A DNA stretch of 64,000 bases, taken from the NCBI RefSeq assembly GCF_018531425.1, contig NZ_JAHBOI010000002.1, forward strand, positions 372,001 through 436,000, read 5' to 3'. Positions 57,194-64,000 of this stretch are shown in pieces. The translations under genes and the position numbers were made by a program. The notes under the pieces are model-generated. The model had not been told where the DNA came from, ran no database searches, and saw only the letters and a list, made by a program, of their open reading frames with translations. This stretch comes from Paenarthrobacter sp. DKR-5. GTDB taxonomy: Bacteria > Actinomycetota > Actinomycetes > Actinomycetales > Micrococcaceae. The first letter of the stretch is position 1. The number at the start of each line of letters is the position of its first letter.

Positions 57194-57282
57194 CAGTCCC
57201 ACCGTCCTTCGTATTGTGCCGGGCGGGAACCCGCCCGGCCTCGGATAAAGCCGTGCGCCGGCATTCGCCGGAGCCGGTGCGT

Positions 57283-58104
57283 CTAGTGCGTGCGGGCCGC
57301 GATGGCGCCGGCGCCGGCCGCGGTGAATTCCGCGATCCGCTCGCGCGGGGAAGCATCGCTGACCAGCGCTTCGCCGACCAGGATCGCGTTCGCGCCGCTG
57401 GCGGCGTAGTACTCGACGTCGGCGGGGCCGCGGACACCTGACTCAGCCACCACCACCGGGCCGGCCGGAATTGATCCCGCGAGTTCGCCGAAGATCGAAC
57501 GGTCGACGTCGAGCGTCTTGAGGTTGCGCACGTTCACGCCGATGATCTTCGCCCCGGCGGCGACGGCGCGCTCGATCTCCCCGGTCGTGTGGGTCTCCAC
57601 CAGCGCGTTCATGCCCAGCTCCGCGGTGAGCGCGCTGTACTCAGCCAGCTGTGCGTCCGAAAGAGCGGCCACGATCAGCAGCACCAGGTCGGCGCCGTGG
57701 GCGCGGGCCTCGAAGATCTGGTAGGGATCCACGGTGAAATCCTTGCGCAACACCGGCACCTGGACCCGGGCCCGTACGGCGTCGAGGTCCGCGAGCGTGC
57801 CGCCGAAGCGGCGCTGCTCGGTCAGGACCGAGATCACCGCGGCCCCGCCGTCGGCGTACTGGGCTGCCAGTTCCGCCGGGTCGGCGATGGCCGCGAGGTC
57901 ACCCTTCGAGGGGCTGCGGCGCTTGACCTCAGCGATCACTTTGAGCGTGGTGCGCGGCTCGTCCAGTCCGCCAAGGGCGGCGTAGGCATCGCGGGCAGGA
58001 ACCTGCCCGGCAATCCTTTCGCGGAGTTCGTCCAGGGAGGTGGCCCGCTTGCGGGCTTCAAGGTCTTCGGTGACCCCAACGATGATGTCGTCGAGAACGG
58101 TCAC
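57283..58104 (-). CDS. trpC: Indole-3-glycerol phosphate synthase
   Basis: A 273-residue TIM barrel from GTG 58104 with no room for the long upstream frame, which covers the preceding gene. [13 protein letters not shown] (catalytic Lys and Glu), [24 protein letters not shown] and VAESGVRG are complete. It closes the ring of carboxyphenylaminodeoxyribulose phosphate. It starts 2 nt after the small membrane gene and lies 89 nt before trpB. Confidence 0.96.
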   Translation of the reverse strand: MTVLDDIIVGVTEDLEARKRATSLDELRERIAGQVPARDAYAALGGLDEPRTTLKVIAEVKRRSPSKGDLAAIADPAELAAQYADGGAAVISVLTEQRRFGGTLADLDAVRARVQVPVLRKDFTVDPYQIFEARAHGADLVLLIVAALSDAQLAEYSALTAELGMNALVETHTTGEIERAVAAGAKIIGVNVRNLKTLDVDRSIFGELAGSIPAGPVVVAESGVRGPADVEYYAASGANAILVGEALVSDASPRERIAEFTAAGAGAIAARTH

Positions 58105-58106
58105 CT

Positions 58107-58391
58107 TTAGTGTCCGTTGTTCTTCAGTTTCGACCCGCCGACGCCGTAGCCGGCACGCTTCATGCCCCAGCCGAGCAGCAGCCCGATGGCCATCACGATG
58201 ACGCCGCCCCAGAACAGGGTGGCGTTGGCCCAAGCGAAAGCGAAGGAGGAAACGAGGGCGCCCACAAGCATCACGACAACGCAGGTCCAGGCGGCCGGGC
58301 TGTTGCCGTGGCCGAGGTCTGCTGCCTCTTGCGTAACCCCTGCCGCAAGGTGGGACTCCTGCGTGGTCCCGGTCGTGGTGTCATTGCTCAT
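58107..58391 (-). CDS. HGxxPAAW-type small membrane protein
   Basis: A 94-residue protein with a 27-residue polar start, [11 protein letters not shown] as conserved entry and two helices ([38 protein letters not shown]). It belongs to the small family seen between trpC and trpE in actinobacteria (DUF6704-like). The function is unknown; its fixed location suggests a link with tryptophan synthesis or the membrane protein beside it. Confidence 0.85.
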   Translation of the reverse strand: MSNDTTTGTTQESHLAAGVTQEAADLGHGNSPAAWTCVVVMLVGALVSSFAFAWANATLFWGGVIVMAIGLLLGWGMKRAGYGVGGSKLKNNGH

Positions 58392-58432
58392 GGTGAATCT
58401 CCCTCACGATTGATACTGCCTTCATTCTGCCA

Positions 58433-59092
58433 CTATTTCGTTGGATCATTTCCACGCGACAGCTCGTCCCAGCCGTCGATTTCGTCCACGACATCGTCGT
58501 CCGCGGCGGCCGTCGCCTCGCCGTTTGCCTGGGCGCGGGCCGCGGCGGCGTCATACTTGGTGCGCGAACTCCAGCGCCGCCCCGCGACGATGATCAGCAG
58601 GCCGGCCAGCGCCAGGAGCACGGCGGCGGCCAGCGCCACCGCCGGGAACGCCGTCAGGGTGGCCGCGGCCGAGGCGCCGGTCACGCCGGTGGCAGAGGAT
58701 ATGGCTCCCGCGGCGGCCGCGCGCGGATCCGCGAGGACGGCGGCTGCCGCGACGATAATGCCGGCCGCGCCAAGGAAGACGATGACCGCGGCGATGACGC
58801 GGGCGACCCTTCCGGCGATGGACGCGGCCAGGGCGCCGGCCAGGGACACCAGCGCGAGGGCCGTGACCGCTGTTGCCGCCTTGCTGCCCTGCACATGCAG
58901 GTCCGCGGTCTGCACCCCCGTCGGCGCGAGCTTGACGGTGATCCACGTTTGGGTGGTGGTCCCGAAGACGACAGCCGCGAGGACCAGGGTTGCCAGCACG
59001 ATCAAGGACTTGCGCTGCCAGACCGGCAGCGACGTCGAACGGGACACGACGGTGTTCTCCGCCGCCGGTGCTTGAGCTGCCGGATCAGTCAT
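58433..59092 (-). CDS. Trp-region conserved membrane protein (TIGR02234-like)
   Basis: A 219-residue protein with four helices (near residues 25-45, 75-95, 105-130 and 160-185) from ATG 59092, overlapping the trpE stop. WQRKSLIVLATLVLAAVVFG and TQTWITVKL start the conserved part; the tail after residue 185 is acidic. TIGR02234 proteins lie in trp operons across actinobacteria (for example near trpE in mycobacteria). No activity is known. Confidence 0.85.
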   Translation of the reverse strand: MTDPAAQAPAAENTVVSRSTSLPVWQRKSLIVLATLVLAAVVFGTTTQTWITVKLAPTGVQTADLHVQGSKAATAVTALALVSLAGALAASIAGRVARVIAAVIVFLGAAGIIVAAAAVLADPRAAAAGAISSATGVTGASAAATLTAFPAVALAAAVLLALAGLLIIVAGRRWSSRTKYDAAAARAQANGEATAAADDDVVDEIDGWDELSRGNDPTK

Positions 59093-60662
59093 GGACGCGG
59101 ACCTCCTCGGCCTGGCCAAGGCTCTCGGCGGTGATGGGCGCGAGTGAAGCGGCCAGATGGACCGCGCGCAGCGGTGCCGCGGCCTTGTTCACCGTCTCCT
59201 GGGCCTCGGTTTCCGGCACGGAGTCGGCCACGATCCCTCCCCCGGCCTGGACGTAGGCCGTACCGTCGCGAAGCAGGGCAGAGCGGATGGCGATCGCCAT
59301 GTCCATGTCCCCGGCAAAGTCCAGGTAGCCGACGACGCCGCCGTAGACGCCGCGCCGGTGCGGCTCGAGCTCATCGAGCAGCCGCAGGGCGCGCGGCTTC
59401 GGTGCGCCCGAGAGGGTGCCGGCGGGGAAGGTCGCCGCCAGCACGTCGTAGGCGGTGGACTGCGGCGACAGGGTGCCGACGACGGTCGAGACCAGGTGCA
59501 TGATGTGGCTGAACCGCTCCACCTCCATGAACTGCGTGACGTCCACCGTGCCGGGCAGGCACACCTTGGAAATGTCGTTGCGCGCGAGGTCCACCAGCAT
59601 GAGGTGTTCGGCGCGTTCCTTCTCATCCGCCAGGAGCTCCTCGGCGAGGGCCTTGTCCAGTTCGACAGTCCTGCCCCGCGGCCGGGACCCGGCGATCGGG
59701 TGGGTGATCACCTCGTCGCCCGTGACAGTGACCAGCGACTCGGGCGAGGAGCCCACGATCGAGTATTCGCGGCCGTCTGCGTCCTCGAGGCTGAAAAGGT
59801 ACATATAGGGGCTCGGGTTCAGGTTGCGCAGCACCCGGTACACGTCCAGCGGCGAGGACTGCGTCCCCAGCTCGAACCGGCGGGAAATGACCACTTGGAA
59901 GACCTCGCCGTCGACGATGGCTTCCTTCCCGCGGTCGATCGCCTTCAGGTACTCGGGTTCGTCCCAGCGGTGCCGGACCAGCGATGCGAAATCCGCGCCG
60001 TCGTCGTTCTTCAGGATGGAAACGGGCTGCTGCATCGGGGCAGTGAGCCTGGCCAGCATGTCCCGGACCCGCCCGACGGCGTCATGCCACGCTTCGTCGA
60101 CCCGTTCGGCCTTGTCGTCGTAGTTGATGGCGTTCGCGATCAACAGCACAGTGCCGTCCGTGTTGTCATGCACGGCCATGTCGGTGACCAGGTTCAGCGC
60201 CAGCTCCGGCAGCGGCAGGTCCGCTTCCGGCGGGGTCACGAGCTTCTCCCAGTGCCGGACGGCTTCCCAGCCGACGAATCCAACGAGCCCGGAGGTGAAG
60301 GGCGGCAGGCCCTCGAAGCGCTCGGTGCGCAGGGTGCCGATGGTCCGGCGCACCGCATCGACAGGGTTGCCGTCCAGCGGCACACCCACCGGGGGCGAGC
60401 CGAGCCAGTGCGCCTCGCCGTCCTTGGTGGTCAGGGTGGCGCGGGACCGGGCGCCGATGAAGGAGTAGCGGGACCAGACACCACCCACGGCGGCGGACTC
60501 CATCAGGAACGTGCCGGGCTGGCCGTTCGCGAGCTTGCGGTAGATGCCGATCGGCGTCTCCGCGTCGGCGAGGACCTTCAGCCGGACGGGGATGACGCGG
60601 CGGGTGCCGGCGAGCTCGCGGAACTCCTCCAGTGTGGGGCTGATCACTCCGAGGTCCTGCAT
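59085..60662 (-). CDS. trpE: Anthranilate synthase component I
   Basis: A 525-residue chorismate-using enzyme. SRYSFIGARSR and LVGFVGWEAVRHWE belong to the N-terminal feedback domain; EVFQVVISRRFE, GSSPESLV, HPIAGSRPRG, DLARNDISKV and GTLSGAPKPRAL form the catalytic half. It makes anthranilate with glutamine-derived ammonia; the TrpG partner is not in the window. It overlaps hisI by ATGA and the following membrane gene by 8 nt. Confidence 0.96.
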   Translation of the reverse strand: MQDLGVISPTLEEFRELAGTRRVIPVRLKVLADAETPIGIYRKLANGQPGTFLMESAAVGGVWSRYSFIGARSRATLTTKDGEAHWLGSPPVGVPLDGNPVDAVRRTIGTLRTERFEGLPPFTSGLVGFVGWEAVRHWEKLVTPPEADLPLPELALNLVTDMAVHDNTDGTVLLIANAINYDDKAERVDEAWHDAVGRVRDMLARLTAPMQQPVSILKNDDGADFASLVRHRWDEPEYLKAIDRGKEAIVDGEVFQVVISRRFELGTQSSPLDVYRVLRNLNPSPYMYLFSLEDADGREYSIVGSSPESLVTVTGDEVITHPIAGSRPRGRTVELDKALAEELLADEKERAEHLMLVDLARNDISKVCLPGTVDVTQFMEVERFSHIMHLVSTVVGTLSPQSTAYDVLAATFPAGTLSGAPKPRALRLLDELEPHRRGVYGGVVGYLDFAGDMDMAIAIRSALLRDGTAYVQAGGGIVADSVPETEAQETVNKAAAPLRAVHLAASLAPITAESLGQAEEVRVHD

Positions 60663-61120
60663 CAGTTCCCTTCCTTCGTGGACGCGGTCGTCGGGACCGG
60701 GGCGGACGCGGCCGGCTCCTCGTCACGGTTGCCGACGACGGCGCCAAGGTCGCGGCCGTCGAAGCACGTGCGGGTCCCGGTGTGGCAGGCGGCGCCGACC
60801 TGGTCCACCTTGATCAGCAGGGCGTCGCCGTCACAGTCCAGCGCCACCGACTTCACCCACTGCAGGTGGCCGGAGGTATCACCCTTGCGCCAGTACTCCT
60901 GCCTGGACCGCGAATAGAAAGTCACGCGGCCCGAACTGAGGGTGCGCCGGAGCGCTTCGTCGTCCATCCAGCCGAGCATCAGCACCTCGGAGGTGTCGTA
61001 CTGCTGGATGACGGCCGCCACCAGGCCGGCGCTGTCCCGCTTCAGGCGCGACGCGACGTCGGCGGGGAGAATTTCGGGCGCGTTTGTGCCGGGCACAGGT
61101 GCAAAGGATTGGGTAGACAT
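60662..61120 (-). CDS. hisI: Phosphoribosyl-AMP cyclohydrolase
   Basis: A 152-residue enzyme from ATG 61120 behind [54 protein letters not shown] (Asp cluster for magnesium) and [10 protein letters not shown] (zinc Cys) are complete. It opens the purine ring of phosphoribosyl-AMP in histidine synthesis. It is the first gene of the hisI-trpE run. A C-terminal Ala/Pro/Thr tail is extra. Confidence 0.95.
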   Translation of the reverse strand: MSTQSFAPVPGTNAPEILPADVASRLKRDSAGLVAAVIQQYDTSEVLMLGWMDDEALRRTLSSGRVTFYSRSRQEYWRKGDTSGHLQWVKSVALDCDGDALLIKVDQVGAACHTGTRTCFDGRDLGAVVGNRDEEPAASAPVPTTASTKEGN

Positions 61121-61220
61121 CCCCTCAATTCTAGTGCGGGCAGCAGAGCAGGCGGCGCGCAGGCCGACGCGCCCGTTCACACTGCCACCGGAAGGCTCCG
61201 CCGTGCTAGTTTTCCAAGTG

Positions 61221-61865
61221 ATGCATTTCGTTGAACCGTCCCGCGAATTCCTGGCCGAAACGCTGCTGGCTGCCGGCCCCGACTCCGAGACGCTGTGCGC
61301 CGGGTGGAACACCAAGGAGCTCGCAGCGCACCTTTACCTGCGGGAGCACAATGCCGGCGTCGGCCTGGGCCTGCTGCTGAAGCCGTTCAACAAAGTCTCG
61401 GACAAGGCCACCGCCCGGCTCGCCCAGGAATCAGCGACCCCTGAGGCCTATGCGCGGCTGCTGGGCAAGTTCCGCGCCGGTCCTCCCGCGTTGTCCCCGT
61501 TGAAGATTCCCGCCGTCGACGAGAGCGCCAACCTAACCGAGTTCTTCGTGCACGCCGAGGACGTGCGCCGCGCGACGGACCGCTGGGCCCCGCGCGCCCT
61601 CGACGAGGATTACTCGGATGCGCTCTGGGACGAGCTGGTCAAGCGTGCGGCCATCCTCTACCGCAGTGTGGACCTGGGCATCGTGCTGGTCCGGCCCTCG
61701 GGCCCGCGGCACGTGGCCAAGCGCGCGCCCGTCTCGGTTGCCATCGTCGGTGAGCCGGGAGAACTGCTGATGCATGCCCACGGCCGCACCAGCCACGCGC
61801 TCGTGACCTTTGAAGGCCAGCCGGACGCCGTCGCCCTGCTCAAGACCGCCGAAGTCGGTCTCTAA
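61221..61865 (+). CDS. TIGR03085-like MDMPI-fold protein
   Basis: A 214-residue protein of the actinobacterial TIGR03085 family. [23 protein letters not shown] near residue 20-45 and [15 protein letters not shown] near 110 contain the His/Asp residues of the DinB/maleylpyruvate isomerase fold. It is divergent from hisI and its 3' end overlaps the following minus-strand gene by 26 nt. The substrate is unknown; mycothiol use is a family-based guess. Confidence 0.85.
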   Translation: MHFVEPSREFLAETLLAAGPDSETLCAGWNTKELAAHLYLREHNAGVGLGLLLKPFNKVSDKATARLAQESATPEAYARLLGKFRAGPPALSPLKIPAVDESANLTEFFVHAEDVRRATDRWAPRALDEDYSDALWDELVKRAAILYRSVDLGIVLVRPSGPRHVAKRAPVSVAIVGEPGELLMHAHGRTSHALVTFEGQPDAVALLKTAEVGL

Positions 61866-62532
61866 CTCCGCTGCGCACCGTTTCCAGGATCTGTTCTTCG
61901 CTGGCATCCTCGCCGAACACCGCCACCACGACGCCGGTTCGCGCCCGGCCGGCGTCGCCGGGCAGGAGCGCCGGCCGGAAGGTGTCCGAGAGCTTCCGCA
62001 GCTCCTGGGCAAGGCCGGCGGACAGGTCCCGGTCCGGGGCGCGCAGCCACCGGCGCAGGAATGCGTTGTGGATGGCGACGGTTCCGGCCGAGAGTGCAAC
62101 CGCGCCCAGTTCCCGCCGGTCCGTGTCCGGCAGGGCCGCCTGCAGGTACTCGGTGAACAGGCGCTCGTAGCGGTGCGAAGTGACCAGCTCGCGGTCCCGC
62201 AGTGACGGCACCTGCTGGAGCAGCCGCTGCCTGGCAATCGAGGTGCGCGGGTTCCGGACGAAGTGCCCGAAGATCAGCAAGGTGGCGTCCGCGAGCACGG
62301 CCAGCGGGTCCCCGGTGGAGTTGGCGAGGAAACCGCGCGCACGTTCCAGGATCACGGCGTGGTCGGCGAACACCAGGTCGTCCTTCGACCCGAACTTGCG
62401 GAAGAAGGTGCTCCGGCTGATCCCGGCGCCGTCGGCCAGAGTTTCGACAGTGGTCGCCTCGTAGCCGCGGTCGGCCATCAGCTCGATCGAGCGCGAGACG
62501 ATCGTGTCCGTCTCCTGCGCCTCAGCCTGCAT
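61840..62532 (-). CDS. TetR-family transcriptional regulator
   Basis: A 230-residue regulator from ATG 62532. SIELMADRGYEATTVETLADGAGISRSTFFRKFGSKDDLV (quoted as DRGYEATTVETLA, GISRSTFFRKFGSKDDL) is a standard TetR HTH; the C-terminal helices bind an unknown ligand. It overlaps the CoA-ligase gene by 11 nt on the same strand and so probably controls the ligase operon, perhaps sensing acyl-CoA. Confidence 0.9.
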   Translation of the reverse strand: MQAEAQETDTIVSRSIELMADRGYEATTVETLADGAGISRSTFFRKFGSKDDLVFADHAVILERARGFLANSTGDPLAVLADATLLIFGHFVRNPRTSIARQRLLQQVPSLRDRELVTSHRYERLFTEYLQAALPDTDRRELGAVALSAGTVAIHNAFLRRWLRAPDRDLSAGLAQELRKLSDTFRPALLPGDAGRARTGVVVAVFGEDASEEQILETVRSGVRDRLRRS

Positions 62533-64000
62533 GGTGCTCCATGAGATCCCGCTTGAGGATCTTTCCGCTCGGTCCCAGCGGCAGCTCAGGGAGCACCCGG
62601 ACCAGGCGCGGGTATTTGTATGCGGCCAGCTGGGAGGCCGCAAAATCCACCAGCTCCTTGGCCGACGTCGTGGAACCGTCGCTGAGCACGACCGCGGCTG
62701 CCACTTCCTGGCCGTGCACGTCGTGCGGGACGCCGTACACGGCGGCGCTGACCACCCCGGGGTGGGTCAGCAGGATTTCCTCGACTTCGCGCGGGTAGAC
62801 GTTGTAGCCGTTGCGGATGATCATGTCCTTTTTGCGGTCGACGACGCGCAGGTAGCCGTCCTCGTCCTTGGTTCCCAGGTCCCCGGTGCGGAACCAGCCG
62901 TCGACGATCGCTTCCGCGGTGGCCTCCGGGCGGTTGATGTAGCCCTTCATCAGGAGGTGTCCCCGGATGACCAGCTCCCCCAGTTCGCCGCGCGGCAGCA
63001 GCTCGATTCGGTCCGGCACCTCCGCCCGGGCAATCTCGACGTCGACTCCCCAGATCGGCTGGCCGATCGTCCCCGGGCGCGGCGGCACACCGACCTGGTT
63101 GAAGGCCGCGACGGGCGAGGTCTCGGTGAGCCCGTACCCCTCGTGGATGTCCACGCCGAAGACTTCCTGGAACTTGTGGAGCACCGCCAGCGGCAGTGAC
63201 GCCCCTCCCGAGATGCCGTAGCGCAGGCTCTCGGGCAGCTCGGCAGCGGTTTTGGCCGTCTCGAGCAGGGCCACGTACATCGTGGGGACGCCCGCGAAGA
63301 CGCTCACCCGGTGCCGGACCATCAGTTCCAGCGCCCGCGCCCCGGTGAAGCGGGGCAGCATGACAATGGTGGCACCGGCCCGCAGTCCGGTGTTCAACAC
63401 CACCGTCTGCCCGAAGGTGTGGAACAGCGGGAGCCCGCCAAAGAGAACATCACCACGCCGGATGTCGAACGTGCTGGTCAGCAGGACGTTGGTCTGCTCC
63501 ACCAGAGCGAAGTGCGTGCCCAGCGCACCCTTGGGCCTGCCCGTGGTCCCGGAGGTGTAGAGGATGGTTGCCGTGTCCTCGGGACGCCGGGGCAGGTAGG
63601 TGTCCACGGGCACGGCGGCCGCCGCTTCCTCCTCCAGCCGGGGGAAGTCACTGCCTGCCGCTGCCATCACCGTCAGGACCTCGACCCCTGCCGCGGCGGC
63701 CCCCTTGGCGCCCTCGCCGAGCAGCCCGTCGGCGCAGATGAGCAGCTTGGCTCCGCTGTCCTGCAGGACGTACTCGATCTCCCGGGCCTTGAGCAGGGCA
63801 TGGACCGGAACGACAATGCCGCCGACGGCCAGCACCGCAAAGTAGACGCGGGCAAAGTCCGCCACATTGGGGATGAGCACGGCGACCGGGTCGGACGGGC
63901 CAAGGCCGCGGGCGCGCAGCGCACCGGCGTAGGCCCGGGTCTGGTCCCACAGGTCCCCGTAGCTGACGTGCTCCTGCTCGACGATCAGGGCGGTCGCGTC
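62522..64000 (-). CDS. Long-chain acyl-CoA synthetase (5' end beyond window)
   Basis: The frame is open from the stop at 62522 to the right edge (about 493 residues seen). YTSGTTGRPKGAL (P-loop), HEGYGLTETSPV, GDLGTKDEDGYLRVVDRKKDMII (split at GDLGTKDEDG and DRKKDMIIRNGYNVYP) and PSGKILKRDL (catalytic Lys) place it in the FadD/ANL family. The first residues visible at the edge are EHVSYGDLWDQTRAYAGAL, so only ~20-30 residues are missing. It activates fatty or aryl acids to CoA thioesters. Confidence 0.93.
   Translation of the reverse strand, partial: DATALIVEQEHVSYGDLWDQTRAYAGALRARGLGPSDPVAVLIPNVADFARVYFAVLAVGGIVVPVHALLKAREIEYVLQDSGAKLLICADGLLGEGAKGAAAAGVEVLTVMAAAGSDFPRLEEEAAAAVPVDTYLPRRPEDTATILYTSGTTGRPKGALGTHFALVEQTNVLLTSTFDIRRGDVLFGGLPLFHTFGQTVVLNTGLRAGATIVMLPRFTGARALELMVRHRVSVFAGVPTMYVALLETAKTAAELPESLRYGISGGASLPLAVLHKFQEVFGVDIHEGYGLTETSPVAAFNQVGVPPRPGTIGQPIWGVDVEIARAEVPDRIELLPRGELGELVIRGHLLMKGYINRPEATAEAIVDGWFRTGDLGTKDEDGYLRVVDRKKDMIIRNGYNVYPREVEEILLTHPGVVSAAVYGVPHDVHGQEVAAAVVLSDGSTTSAKELVDFAASQLAAYKYPRLVRVLPELPLGPSGKILKRDLMEHHAG

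Overview
The window looks like chromosome of a high-GC actinobacterium of the Micrococcaceae, most likely Arthrobacter or Pseudarthrobacter. This rests on codon bias, frequent GTG starts, ATGA/GTGA gene overlaps, mycothiol-type DinB-like proteins, a YtrA-type GntR protein, and the housekeeping order pdtaR | pyk - gltD - gltB - lgt - trpA - trpB - trpC - small membrane genes - trpE - hisI. The genus is an inference; no rRNA is present.

Layout. 1-613: 5' part of a TIR-domain gene, lower in GC than its neighbours and running off the left edge. 810-7939: a MarR-controlled acyl-CoA catabolic cluster (SDR, metal-dependent hydrolase, acyl-CoA dehydrogenase, MaoC hydratase, MHS-type transporter, CoA ligase). 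8034-13677: LigD-type polymerase, PEP mutase-like enzyme, DinB, an ACS-type MFS carrier and UppP. 13854-18852: a hypothetical gene, a YtrA-type regulator with a membrane partner, a matrixin-like protease, and an ArsR/SRPBCC/MDMPI operon with a visible promoter-operator. 18918-26983: a PEP mutase pseudogene, a fused deacetylase-glycosyltransferase with a Pro-rich partner, a zinc peptidase gene between two 31-bp direct repeats, tatA/tatB, and two secreted phosphoesterases, one with a clear Tat signal.

27102-45133 is the most interesting part. It is an 18.0-kb segment bounded by a 36-nt direct repeat (34/36 identical). The right copy is the 3' end of an intact tRNA-Leu(CAA) gene and the left copy is an orphan fragment of the same tRNA end. 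Beside the tRNA lies an ORF whose first ~33 residues look like a tyrosine integrase N-terminus fused in frame to a LysR fragment. I read this as a decayed tRNA-integrated genomic island. It carries a second SDR + hydrolase pair paralogous to the one at 1415-3245, a truncated acetoacetyl-CoA synthetase, a stress-type block (Hsp20, YegP-like, STAS-like, TetR, SPW-repeat, zinc ribbon), a GntR-controlled catabolic cluster (iron alcohol dehydrogenase, aldehyde dehydrogenase, MFS carrier, Ldh-type and D-2-hydroxyacid dehydrogenases, FAH-family enzyme), and several pseudogenes including an IS481-type remnant.

45359-61120 is conserved housekeeping: an ANTAR response regulator, pyruvate kinase, glutamate synthase, Lgt, and the trp/hisI cluster. 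The right edge holds an MDMPI-like protein, a TetR regulator and a partial CoA ligase. No complete insertion sequence, rRNA operon or CRISPR array was seen.
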